A stretch of DNA of 64,000 bases from Monosporascus cannonballus (lineage: Eukaryota; Ascomycota; Sordariomycetes; Xylariales): assembly GCA_004154925.1 (NCBI GenBank), contig QJNS01000035.1, forward strand, positions 190,899 through 254,898, read 5' to 3'. Numbering within the stretch: position 1 is the first letter of the stretch; every line of letters begins with the position of its first letter. The notes under the pieces were generated by a model. It saw only the letters and a program-made list of their open reading frames with translations. It was not told the origin of the DNA and did not search any database. Of this stretch, positions 48,834-60,420 are shown piece by piece. Position numbers and translations under genes: made by a program.

Positions 48834-49155
48834 AAGGTAATTAAAAACGAATTTCTTTATATAAAAAATAAAAAAGCCGTTAACGTCGTAAAGGCTTTAG
48901 TTCCGCGCTATATTTTCCTTTTACCGAAAGAAATTCGACGAAAAAGCACAATAAGAAAATAACTCGCAACGAATATAATACAAATATACAAGCATATTCA
49001 TAGTTCGAAAAATGATAAATTTAAGCAAGTTATTTCGTTTTTTCGTTTTTCTATTAATCGGTTTTTTAATACAACTCAACATAATAACAAAAAAAGATTT
49101 ATAAAAAAAAACGGAAAAACAATTTTCGTAGCGAAAATTATAAAAAAAAGAATCA

Positions 49156-49587
49156 TGTTATAACCTAATAGGCTGCGGCCTCGGAAAACAATCGCAACAA
49201 AAAAATAACTAAACCATATAAGTCGAGTTACGTAATGGCTCGACAGAATCGATCGTAAAGCCCATAAAGCCAGGTTCGACAGGATCGATCGTAAAGCCCA
49301 TAAAGCCGAGTTCGACAGGATCGATCGTAAAGTCCATAAAGCCAGGCTCGACAAAGTCGAAAGAATCAGGATATATACGCTTATTATTTCTATAGTTTAA
49401 ATAGCACCAGCTTGTAATACTTATTAATACTAATCGTTTGCAACATAACATCGTTACCCAAGGCACTTTTGGTATTACGAGACGTAATACGTTACTGTAT
49501 TTATTGCTCAGATTTTCACGATACTTCGGCCAACATAAACCCGTACAACTAAGATTTAATAGTTGGTTAAACCCTCTAGCCGTCATA
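49156..49587 (+). repeat. 3' LTR of the chromovirus (432 bp), one more 36-bp unit
   Basis: Starts TGTTATAACCTAATAGGCTG and ends AGCCGTCATA, followed by the duplication ATAAG. It carries three full 36-bp units (from about 49240, 49275 and 49311) plus a partial fourth, against two plus a partial in the 5' LTR. The length difference of 36 bp between the LTRs is exactly one unit. Confidence 0.85.
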
Positions 49588-49592
49588 ATAAG

Positions 49593-51218
49593 ACGAAAAA
49601 AGTTATACGTTCGGGATTATTAATAGTACAATATATATATCGAAAAGCTGTATTTATTTTTTTTGCTTTAATTTATATATATAATTATAAAAAAGCGTTA
49701 ATTAACACATATTAAATCGGTTCGAATTATACCTCGTATTACTTAATTAATAGCTTTTTTTCGAAATCGATAATAAGTTTTTTACCGAAAATTTCGGGTT
49801 TAAAATTACGAACGTTAACTTAGATTACTTTTTAAACACTGTAATAAGTGGGCTAAATAAATATAACGAATAACTTTCGAATTTTGGGTTTTAAAAATCA
49901 ATATTAACGTAAATAAATATACCGTAAGGTATTACAGAAAGTCGTTTTTTAATATTATTATCTCGAATAAAGCTAATAATGCTGGCTTTAAGATCTAGGT
50001 CCTAGCTTTTTACGAGTTATTTTTAGTATAAACAAACTATTATCTAGGTAAAGGCGGAAGTTCTGTTAATGTTCCATGGGCGAAAAAAAAGAAAAACGAT
50101 AAAAAAGGCGACGATTTTTTAAATCCAACTTAACGATTAGTCGTTTTCCTCGTTAATAAGCTTAGAAATATTTATAATTTTTCATATTATATATTTTTCG
50201 ATAATTCCTTTTCGTCATATTTATTTTTACAGCTACGTGAAAAAGATTTAGCAATAACGGGTACCGCTCGAAAAAATTATAAAATAATAAAATAATTTAT
50301 TAATTTTAAAAAAATGCTAAAAATATTTCCTCGGTTTTTAATCAAATTATAAAATTCTTAACGCCTAATAATAAGGTAAATCAAATCGATTGAGCTGATA
50401 ATTCCATTACTTTATTTTTCGGTATTAAATGGACAGCGAAAAAACGAATCTTATTAATTCGAAAAAAGTTGAAAAAGGGAATAAATATAAGAACGACGCC
50501 CGCGAATTCTTTAAAGGCTAAAAGGAAAAAACGGTCGTAATACCTGGAGTTGTCTATAAATATAACCTTAACATAAACGGCGTTAATTTCGGTAATTAAC
50601 GGAGGTTTAAATTCAAATAGGATTATAGATTTCGACGTAACGCAATCCAGACCTTGATGTATAATTTTTTGCCTTACGTTATTGTTAATAACTGCTTTTT
50701 TTTGCAGAAATAAGGTAAACCTATATGGAAATTATATCAAAATGCAATTGTTTTTCGCAAAGAACTGGTTGCTAAAAACGTTTAATATTTCGGGTTATTT
50801 TTTTAACGAATCGTAAAAAGTGTTAACGATCTTTTTTTGTATTGGTAATATGGAAAAACCCATTAATTAATACCGGAAAATCTTAGGGAAATCCGTTTTA
50901 AGATATTAGGTTTGTTTAAGGCATTTTTATTGCGGTATTCGGCGAGTAAGGCTTTAAGTGTAATGTAGCTGGAGGCTTGTTGCATGCGCTCTTATAAGGT
51001 GGATTTGGGTGCCCAAATCCCAATTGGGGTTTGGAATTGCTGATCTTTTGGTTTTGTGGTTAACGTCGCACCCTCGCTTATCTCACATTAAGTTGCGGGT
51101 GATGGTATTATAAATCGGCAACGAGCTCGATGGACCAGGTTTCGTTGTGCTGAATGTGATGTAGCAATTTGTAATAATGACCAGTGTTGCTACATGTATC
51201 ATAGCGCAAAATAGGTGT
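49593..51218 (+). pseudogene. piggyBac-type transposase relic
   Basis: With RIP-type stops tolerated the plus strand shows piggyBac (DDE_Tnp_1_7) landmarks. LLMFHGRKKEK lies near 50,060-50,100, like the first-Asp region DEAM..F.GR. VVYKYNLNINGVNFGN lies near 50,550-50,600, like the YN..M.GVD..D box, followed by RFKFKQDYRFRRN and MYNFLPYVIVNN. LREIRFKILGLFKAFLLRYS follows near 50,890. At 51,150-51,215 comes the C-terminal cysteine-rich finger RCAECDVAICNNDQCCYMYH and a TAG stop. piggyBac moves by cut-and-paste into TTAA. The C-terminal finger is almost unmutated while the rest is RIP-degraded. It is interrupted by a solo LTR at 50959-51087. The N-terminus and ends are not resolved. Confidence 0.65.
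50959..51087 (-). mobile_element. Solo LTR-like element, family B, copy 3 (129 bp)
   Basis: On the minus strand it starts TGTGAGATAAGCGAGGGTG and ends CCAGCTACATTACA. Perfect 5-bp duplication TTAAG at 50954-50958 and 51088-51092. It keeps the CCCAATTGGGG palindrome and a CTTATAAG box. Inserted in the piggyBac transposase just before its C-terminal finger. Confidence 0.85.
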
Positions 51219-51572
51219 GGCTAAAAGTAGCTTTTCCTGAAGAATGTTGATTGGGTCAGTGTGGGCGAATAAAAAAAAGAGTATCACACACCATCAAAAA
51301 ATTGTAAGCGCTAACGCCTTATATAGCCTTCAAGGGGATATGGTATTGAAGCCTGATATATCCAAAGTTAACTGTTGTGTTGCAATAATGTGTGTGATTC
51401 AGAAGCTAAGTGGGGCTAGGACACGCTGATTCGAAATGGGAGCACTCAAGCCAGTTAGATCTCTTCTTCCCCCTTCTCCAATCGGGTCTATGGGCTTGCC
51501 GGCGTACTGCCTCCAACAGCACGCCGCAACGTCATCTCCCTCTCGCACTAATCCATTGTTCGTCAGGCCGTG
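51219..51572. other. Upstream region of the 51.6 kb gene
   Basis: GC-balanced. The open frame 51244-51429 has no family features and lies where the promoter and leader should be. TATATAGCC occurs near 51,322. The last 100 bases before the ATG are C/T-rich, typical of fungal leaders. Confidence 0.4.
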
Positions 51573-52796
51573 ATGCCAAGTCAACCCTTCGCAGATAGCT
51601 CCATGGACCCTCAATCGCAGAGTCGATTCTTTCCTATGCCAATCGAGATACGGCAGGCCATCTACGCCCATATTATCCCCTCTGCCGTCCATCTCTTTCT
51701 TCAACAGGAGGACAAAGTCGCCGTCTCGGCGTGCATCGGACCCTGCCCAGAGAGAGATCTGAGTGGCATGGAACGTCGGTCTACTGGCGACTGGCGGACG
51801 GATGCTATAATGGCTCGCCGCCTGCGATCCTCGTGGGGTCCTCATTGGAAATGCGAAGAAGTTGCACTAGGACTAGGCGGTAGCTACGCCGACAAGATGT
51901 GCGACGTCGCCCGTAATGTCACGATGTCGGCTATCCTTGCCGCATGCAAGAAAATGTAAGTTATAACTCGCCATTGTTATCCGTTTTCACGTCATTTTTA
52001 ATATTTTTTTTTCATTAGGTATACGGATATTTTAATCTTTATGGTTAACACAGTAACCTTTCACGTTACTGACCTCGAAACCTTTAAGTATTTGGTTCAA
52101 CGTAACCAAAATTCGGGACTATCGCATCTCTTTTCGGAAGGTTTACTGCCTAATTTTTGCCCGTTTCTTAAACGGCTTAACATCACTCTGCGGCTTCCTC
52201 TGTCGTTTTTCAAGATGCTGGAAAATGCCGTAACGCTAACAAGTTCTGCTGGCGCCGGGGATATTCTAAAAACGCCCGATAACGTACCCTCCCACTTAAA
52301 AACGTGGGCGCAAATCTGGGCCGCCCTCGCCCGTCAGCTAAAACAGCTGCAGAACTTACATATCTGGCTAGATACGGACGATAAGTCGTCCTGGTCCCTG
52401 GTTAATGAACGCGCTATCTTATTACATCTTGCAGCATTAATCTCAATCGGTACGGCTCCCGGCTTAAAATACGTTTCTGTTAACCTTCCTTTACTCCATC
52501 CTCGTCACGAAAAACCTGAACGCCATTTCACAAATGATAATCCCCCGCCTCCCGCCTGCCTTACGATACAACGGAATCTGCGCCAGACCTTTCATAGTAA
52601 GGAAATAACTCCGGGGGAGTTCCACGTTATAAGCGATTCGGAGTTTTCCATTCTGGTTGAGATGCTCGAGCTCCCGGAGTTCGAAGGCATGAGTCTGGCG
52701 GAGGTTGTAAAGGCGGAGCAAGAATGCTGGAGAAGGGGCCAGAGCCTGGAGGCGGAGCTACGAGCATTGACAAGTTGGGAGTTTCCTCTGCTATAG
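51573..52796 (+). CDS. Two-exon protein with F-box-like / DUF7730-like N-terminus
   Basis: Exon 1 is 51573-51955 and exon 2 is 52019-52796, joined over a 63-bp intron (GTAAGT...TTCATTAG). The splice restores a codon and gives ILAACKKMYTDILIFMV without a break. The product is 386 residues. The start follows the first real ATG; an ATG ten codons on (MDPQSQSRFFP) is possible. FFPMPIEIRQAIYAHIIP (about residues 20-37) is the LPxEIRxxIY motif that opens many fungal F-box-like/DUF7730 proteins, followed by SAVHLFLQQ. The C-terminal part (NTVTFHVTDLETFKYL, FLKRLNITLRLPLSFF, WAALARQLKQLQNLHIWLD, RHFTNDNPPPPACLTIQRNL) is conserved-looking but of unknown function. It is intact though surrounded by RIP-mutated repeats. 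Confidence 0.8.
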
Positions 52797-53899
52797 TCAG
52801 TGTACAAAAGTCTCGGTTTAGTCTCTACATGTCACGGCTAGGCTTATCAACCAACTACTAAACCTAAGTCGACGGGTTTATGTTGGCAGAAGTACTGTAG
52901 AAATCTGAGCAATATATTAAGTAATTAGTTACGTTTCGTAATAGTAAAAATAATTACGCAAGAAATTATTATTATAAATTATTACTATTTAAATTATTAA
53001 AAAAAATGATAATCGTATATATTTTTATTGTGCTTTATAAAAACCGTTCGGAATTCATTACGTAATCCGATTTATTTAGGTTTTGTTCGAATTAAGGATA
53101 ATTATTTCGGAAATCCGAATTTATTAAATCGTAATACGATTTTCCTTTTTGTAAATTTTCGTTCCAAAATATTTTTATAAGTACCGTAATTTGTATTTTA
53201 TTTTAATATATTATTAAATTTTATAAATGACGTAACATTAAAAAGATCGCGAAATTTTAATTTGTTTTATCATCATTATATATTTTGAAGTTATGTCTTA
53301 TATATCTTATTTTTATTTCGGCATAATATGTATTATGTTTTGAAAAAAAGTTATTATAATGGCTCTGTTATAAAAACAGGAGTTCTTTTCTTTAAAAGAC
53401 CAATCTTTGAGATCTAGCGTGGATCTGTCACGGCTAAACTCCGGACAAGGAGGCTTAGTTCTTAGGATGATGTAGTTGATTTACATAATTTAAATAAGCT
53501 GAGACCAGATTACGTAAATTATATAAATCATATGAATTTACGATATATTTATTTTAAAAAATTAACACGTATAATAAATCGATTTTTATATAAATAATAC
53601 CGACTTAATTTTTCGTTCCTTAATTATTAATTTAAACTTATAACTAAAAGCGCTCGTTTTTTATTATAAAACAATTTTAAAATTTTTAACGAATAAATTA
53701 TTAAATTATTTCTCGCCCCATTATTACATATAAATTAAAACCTTGTCTTAGATATAACTTATATTTGATAATAAATATATAATAAGTTCGTTATATTTTA
53801 ATACTTTTTTGGTTAAAAATTAAGGTATAATTCATCGTTTATTGTAAATATAAAGTTTTTAAAATTTAATATTCAAAACAATATAAGACAATATTTAAA
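52797..53899. repeat. AT-rich DNA with a short unmutated island
   Basis: 52797-52910 is the GC-balanced 3' flank of the gene. The rest is RIP-type. An island at about 53,350-53,490 (TGTTATAAAAACAGGAG... and TGTCACGGCTAAACTCC) is of normal composition and LTR-like at its left end, but no duplication or second copy could be found. No gene recognised. Confidence 0.45.
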
Positions 53900-55222
53900 A
53901 ATAAATAATATATCCGATTTTCGTTATAAACTAGAAAAATATTATTAATCGGATTTACCGACTCATATCTTTTTAAAAGGTTTTTTAATTAATTAATAAT
54001 ATAAGTCCCCTTATTATTCGATTTTAAAAAGGATTCTTTTTCTTGTAGCCTTAATAACTACTTTTACTTATAAGAAAAATAATTAAAATACAAAAGTTCG
54101 AAATAACTAAGGCCGAGAAAAAAAATAAAAAGAAATATCCAGCCGGAGGCTAGAAGGGATAAGGGAAAAAAATCACTACGGAAAAATATTGAACTTCTTA
54201 ATTTAAAAGGTCCAAGGCTTGGAAAAAGAAAATATTCGATTTGTTAAAGAAAAAAGCCAGTTTTTTCTTAGTTCGACTCCATTAAAAAGCGAAATCAAAG
54301 AAATAGTTTTTGACCATCTTCGTTTAGCATAAAGCAAATATAATAAAGGGTTTTGATTTTGTTACTATTTAGTGCAAATCAATTATAAAAAAGAACTATT
54401 CTACCTTTCGGTTATTATGAAATGCCAAATGTTAAGGGCTATAAATCAATTTTCCTAAAGCTCTATAATAAATCTAAGGACCTAAAGAGATTTTTGATCT
54501 AGTTTAAACTTTATCTTAAATTTTATAAAAGTTCTTTAACGAAAAACTATTAAAAATAATAACCATCTTATATTTACTTATCGAAAAAGTGTTTTTTAGT
54601 TTAAATTTTTATATGGAATTATTTGCAAAATTATGGCGATAAACTTTCGAATACAGCTAATTATATTTTCGATAAATATGGTTATTTTAAAGAAAAGAAA
54701 TAAAACTCTTATTTAAAAATGCAAATAAAAAATAAAACATAATTAAGTAATTTTATCATTTTCGATAAATTAAGTTAGTATCTAAATATGCGATTAAATT
54801 TAACCGCTTAATCGTTATTTCAAATCTGCTAAAAAAAACGACTTATTTTTATTATAATAGCCCAAAGCCTTAAGTTAAAAACGAACTATATATAGAACTA
54901 AAAATTAAATCCTTTGCAAAATATATAAATAAGATTATTATCGCCGATCGACGTATATTTAATCGGTATCTAAAAAAAAGGGAACCGGCAAACGAAATAA
55001 CGATAAAATTTTTAACAGCTGAGCTAAAAAAAAATAAAGGTCAGCCTTAAAAGAAAGCAAATTTCGTTTCGAAAAAGTCTAAAAAAATAAGTTTAAAATA
55101 AAATGTTTTAATTGTAGCAAAAAGGGGCATTTTAAAAACGAATATTATTCTTCTGCAAAAAGAAACTTTAAAAAGAAAACGATTTTTTAGCTCTAAAAAA
55201 GGCTAAAACGATTAAACGAAAC
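53900..55222 (+). pseudogene. Retrotransposon gag relic with CCHC zinc knuckle
   Basis: The plus strand shows a Gag-like frame with RIP-type stops that ends in a zinc knuckle at 55104-55145: CFNCSKKGHFKNEY, i.e. C-x2-C-x4-H-x4 with the last Cys changed to Tyr (TGT/C to TAT). Lys-rich sequence precedes it. Zinc knuckles bind the packaged RNA. Twenty to eighty bases later the frame is interrupted by the chromovirus at 55228, and the sequence resumes at 61,892. Confidence 0.6.
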
Positions 55223-55227
55223 ATTAA

Positions 55228-55416
55228 TGTGATGGAGCTGTATGGAGCCCTATTATGGAGCACCGGACAAACGCCGGTACCAAGCAGCACTAACGCAACG
55301 CCTTATATGCGAACACATATAACTGTATTTTCATTTTTCATTTTTTTTTCTTTTTAGCTAGAAAATATTTTCTTATTGGTAATTGATTGCAAACCGCTGA
55401 GGTAAAGCCTTTTACA
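55228..55416 (+). repeat. 5' LTR of the second chromovirus (189 bp)
   Basis: Starts TGTGATGGAGCTGTATGGAG and ends AAAGCCTTTTACA. Contains GCCTTATATGCG as a likely TATA region. Confidence 0.8.
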
Positions 55417-58400
55417 TTTTTTTAGCTCACTATTTAACAGAGCAGGAAATATTCGGGATTAGATGTTAAGATCTTCGAACGCTTTTTAAGGGGTTTAACA
55501 AGGGGCCCCTATCGACCCAGAGTTACAAAGGGTATTTAGCGTTATGACGAAAACCTTAATAAGCTCGATAGCGGCTATAAAATAGCGCATAAATTACTAG
55601 TTTGAAGAAAACAAAAAAAAAGGTAGCCCAGTTTCGTAAATATATAAAAGCGCAACATAAGGCAAATAAGAAACTGATATAAACGGCCGAATAACTTAAA
55701 AACGGCTTAATTATTCAGCAAAAATTTATTATTCAGTTATAAGTTCGGAATATAATAGCCCTTACGAATACCGACCTTTTTTCGACTTAATAACGATCGA
55801 AAACGTAATTAAGCTATTCCGTAAAAACGGTTCGAACGACCGAATTAATAACAGGAGTTAAGCGGAAACTGTCGCCCTGGCTGGAAAAGTTCGACGGGAC
55901 AAAAAAGAAATTCCCCGGATAATACGTATCCATAATTTATAAGCTTAAAATAAACGTTATTTTTGTAAAAGAAATTCGTAAGCAGTTTTACACCATATAC
56001 GAAAAGTTCGAAATTAATATATAAAATACAGTTATTATTTATTATATTGCCGGATATTTAAATAATATTTATAACCCTGTCGGTTTTTTTAAATATTATA
56101 CAAATAATATAATAATTGGCATAAAAAGGAAAAAGTAACCGAACGCTTTTGGAATTTAAGGTAAATCGATAATACAAAATTTTCGTTATTTTGTTTTTTA
56201 TTCGAAAAAACGTTAATAAATGCAGAAAACATTATTAAATTAATAAAGGCTAAATTTACGTTTTTAAAAGGAATATTAAATAAAAAATTTATTTAAGTTT
56301 TAATCTTAATAAACGTTTTTGAAAATTATAATATATAAGTAAATAAAGTAATGGAATTTACCGGACGCCTTAAAGGAATAACGCGGCAAAAAGGAATAAG
56401 CAGTTTTTTAACAGCCCAGTTAGGCGGTAATAATTAAGCGAGAAATAACCTAAATAACGATATAAGCATAACGGATATTTTAGTAATAAGATAATAAAGA
56501 TAAAATTTCCAAATTTTACTTATAACGCCGAAATAATACGTATAATAGGTAATTTAAAAAGAACGGAACGTCTGTAAAACGAAAGGTCTTTATTTACGTT
56601 ATAGGCATCTTAATTATAAGGCGAATTATTATTTATTTTTACTAGCAAAAAAATTGCAGAAAAAGATTAATTCGTTAAACGCGTACGAAAATAAAAAGTT
56701 AAAATCTGAAAGCAAAAAAGAAAAAAAATAACTTTTAAATATTAACGCATTCGAGAACGAAAAGCGATTTAGGCCGAAATAAAAATCGCGAAGCAAAATA
56801 TAGACGGCATTTTATTTATTATCGATATGTACATTAATTAAGAAAAGTTTGTAAAAAATTTTATTAGTTAGGGATATAAATGTTTTGCCGTAATAAACAA
56901 AACGTTCGTAAAACGTTTACGGTTATTGCGTATTTTTAATAAAATTATACGGATTAAAAAAGTTTCGAAAAACGAGCCGACGACGGCAAGGAAAAATTAA
57001 GGAAATAATATATATAGAGATAGATATCGACGGTTTCAAAACCAGGATATTCGTATATATTATTAATAACCTTAATTATCTCCTAATTTTGGAAAAGTTT
57101 TGGATAAAGCGTTACGACGTCGTATATATAACGTAAAAGCACTTTTTGACGGTAGGCGTAATAGGTCGTATAAAGGTTTACGAAAAAGGATACGAAGCCC
57201 AAAAAAGTGGCGTATAAATAATTCGCGAAATAACAAAAATTTTAATTGCCGTTTTTGGGGCGAAATTTCGGAAAATACAAAAGCTTAAAAAAACTAAATA
57301 AAAAGTTCAGTTATTTTTAATTATTTTGGCCGCTATTAATAAGGCGTTAACGTCTAAGAAAAAATGAAAATTAACGAAAAGTTTCCGTTTAAATTAAAAG
57401 CGTTTCGGAAGTTATTCGATAAAAAATTAGGCGACGCTTTATTTTATTCCGCCTCGGAATGGATTATACGATCTTATTGTGCAGAAATAAAGCAGGGGAA
57501 AAAATATTAATATTATGGGAGCTTTTATATGGTATAATTAAAGAGAAATTATTACTTTTAAGAAAAACCTTAACGGAGCTTTTAAATAAAGGGTATATCC
57601 GCGTAAGTAATTTGCTTATAAGGGGTCTGGTTTTATTCGTAAAAAAACCCGGAAAAGGATTACGTTTTTGTTATAATTATTAGGCGTTAAATATAATAAC
57701 CGAAAAAAACCGTTATTTTTTACCCTTTATTTCGGAAACTTTAAGGTTATTTTTTTACCTTAAGTAATTTACAAAAGTAAATGTCCGAATAATATTTTAT
57801 AAAATTAGAATTAAAAAAAACGAATAAAAAACGACATTCCGAACGCGTTTCGGCTTATATAAATAATTAATAATACCGTTCGGTTTATACGAGATTTTTG
57901 CGATTTTTTAGCGATACGTTAACGGGGTTTTAAGAGAATATTTCGACGTTTTCTGTTTAACGTATATAGACGATATCCTTATTTTTTCTTCCGGATTTAA
58001 AAAGGATTATATGCAAGAGGTAAAAAAAGTTTTAAGTTGTTTGAGAAAAACGGATTTAAGTCTGGATATTTTTAAGTACAAATTCGCTATGAAAATAATA
58101 AAATATTTTGAATTTATTATAGACGCCGGAAAAGGGATACGAATGGACCCCGAGAAGTTACGCGTAATTAAAAAATAAGAAATTTTTAAAACGTTTAAAG
58201 GAATCCGAAATTTTTTAGGGTTTGTAAATTTTTACCGTAATTTTATAACTTATTACGTAGATATATCGGTACCGTTAATAACTTTAACCCGAATAGGAAT
58301 TTTATTCCGCTGGGAGAAAAGAAAATAACGTTTGAATATTTTAAGAACGTTTTTATAACGGAATTGATTTTAATATAATAAAACCCCGAAAAACTTATAA

Positions 58401-60420
58401 TATTAAAAGTAAATTATTTAAAAGTAATATACGAAAATTATTTATCCTAAGTTAATAAGTTAAAAATATTACGTCCGGTTACTTATTATTTTAAAAATTT
58501 AAATCTTGTTAAAATTAATTACGAAATATATAATAAAAAATTCCTAACGGTAATAAATTATTTAAAAATATGGGATATAAAATTACGTAACGTAATAATT
58601 TTCTTTAAAATTATTATTTACTACAAAAATTTAAAGTATTTTATAATTATTAAAAGGTTAAACGAACGTTAAGAAAAATAATTAAAAAAATTAGTTTATT
58701 TTATTTTTTATTTCGAATTCCGTACTGGTTGCTTAAATATTAAGGCCGATATATTTTTGCGTAAAAAACAAAATATATTTATAAAGGAAGGTGATAACCG
58801 GAAAACAGTACGAAAATTTTAATTAATAAAGGATAAGTAATTATTTATATTATTTACAAAACGTTAAAAATATGCCGAAAATGTAATAGTAATTAATAAT
58901 ATTAAAGTTAAAAACGACGAATTACTTCGAGAAATATAAGTATTTTAATATTACGAAAACTTCCAGAAATTTTAGAACATAACGTTAAAACATAATAAAA
59001 ATTACGATCGTATTATTAAGGTTATTATAAAAAAGAAACGTAATTTTCTTACGGAATTAAAGTTATTAATATCGATTACGGAATATATTTTGGACGTTAA
59101 AAATTTTCCTTAATTTCGGAAATATCTTTATATTTTAAATTAAAAACCGCTTAAAACGCCCTTAATATAAAATATTTTCGATTTTAATATAATCAGTTAC
59201 TTAAGTAAAAAGGTTACGATAACGGTACTTTCGAAAAGCTTTTTCTGGCCGGATATATATTATATAATAAGGTAATTTTATAAAATTTACGACGTATGCG
59301 GCCATAAAAACGTATAGAAAAATAGGAAAAAAAGGTCATTAAAGTTATTCCCGGTTTTCGAATAATTTTATAGCAAGTTATCGATCGATTTTATAACTGA
59401 TTTACCAATTGCTTTTAATTATAACTTATATTTTTTAGTAATTATAATAAACTAATTATTTAAAATAATAATTTTAAAAATAATACGTACGTTAAACGTA
59501 AAAATATATGCGGAGATATTCGTAAAAATATATTAAAAGTTTTATGCCTTCTTTAACGTTATTATAAATAATAAAAAAATTAATTAGATAAGGAAATTCT
59601 GGACTATATTTTATAAGCTAATAAAAATAAAATAACGCTTTTTTACCGTATATTACTCAAAAACCGATAATATTACGGGAAAAGCTAATTAAAAAGTATT
59701 AATTTATTTACGAACTTTCGTAACGTATTCGTAATAAGAATAAAATAGATTTTTTCCGAAGGCGATATTTATAATTAATAACCGAAATACGACTTTAATA
59801 AAATTAAGTTTTTTTTTCTTATTTTACGAATATTACGTTAACCCGATTCCTTAAGTAAAAAACAAAACGGAAAATTTTGTTAAAAAATTGCGAAAAAATA
59901 CGGAATTCGCTTAAGCCGCAATGGCGGCGGCTTAGCAAACCCAAAAGGAAATAACGAATAAACGTTATTTTCCGGCCGAAAAATACGAAATTAATAACAA
60001 AATCTGGTTATCCTTAAAAGATATCGTTGCTTTCTGGCTATTAAAAAAATTAAGATAATTTTAAACCAAATATCAAATAACTAAAATAATTAATTTTTAA
60101 ATTATGAAATTAAATATATTTAAAAAGATTTATAACCGTTTTTACGTTAATTTATTAAAGCGTACGAACAGTAACCCTTTACCGTCCCAAATTAACGTAA
60201 ATACGTAACCCTTTTTTATTATCTCTGAAAAAAATAACGAAACGAAATTTAAAATTAAAAATATTTTCCAAACCCGGACCAAAAAAGTAAAAAAAAAGCT
60301 TTATACGCCAAATCCAGGTAAAATAATCAGATTACGCAAAACCAATTTAGGAACCGTTCGAAAATTTCGTAAATATAGCGGTTTTATAGCAATTCGAAAA
60401 AAATACGGCAATATAGCTAT
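55417..60420 (+). pseudogene. Chromovirus gag-pol with chromodomain, RIP-inactivated
   Basis: Gag spans about 55.6-56.7 kb. RT starts near 57.4 kb and keeps LTELLNKGYIRVS, LFVKKPGKGLRFCYNY, RTRFGLY and the catalytic YIDDILIFSS (YIDD at 57963-57974), then MDPEKLRVIKK and IRNFLGFVNFYRNFI. RNase H and integrase remnants follow to about 60.1 kb (FPAEKYEINNKIWLSLKD near 59.97-60.03 kb belongs to the integrase C-terminus). A chromodomain lies at about 60,235-60,420: FKIKNIFQTR, then after a small frame change ALYAKYQVK, SDYAKPI and EPFENFVNIAVL, with both tryptophans turned into TAG stops. Confidence 0.75.

Larger units (their letters stand above)
35628..49587 (+). mobile_element. Complete Ty3/Gypsy chromovirus with two nested insertions
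   Basis: LTRs of the same family stand at 35628-36023 (396 bp) and 49156-49587 (432 bp), with the 5-bp duplication ATAAG outside them (35623-35627 and 49588-49592). Homology between the LTRs ends exactly at these borders. The plus-strand order is gag (36.0-38.0 kb), then RT, RNase H, integrase and chromodomain (44.9-48.6 kb). Inside it lie a solo LTR (36845-36987) and a whole reverse-oriented element (37999-44876). Subtracting both with their duplications leaves about 6.9 kb, a normal size for a chromovirus. RIP stops everywhere show it is dead. Confidence 0.85.

Noticed and set aside
35711..49359. CRISPR-like array from the 36-bp units
   Set aside because: Units are directly adjacent without spacers and lie in LTRs of a fungal retrotransposon.
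49076..49586. Minus-strand frames with a 12-residue repeat
   Set aside because: The repeat is the 36-bp LTR tandem unit read as protein; a non-coding LTR explains it.
53349..53490. Possible LTR starting TGTTATAAAAACAGG
   Set aside because: No matching duplication, no clear CA end and no second copy, so it is only noted as an unmutated island.
57100..57683. Short plus-strand open frames
   Set aside because: They are surviving pieces of the second chromovirus pol, not separate genes.
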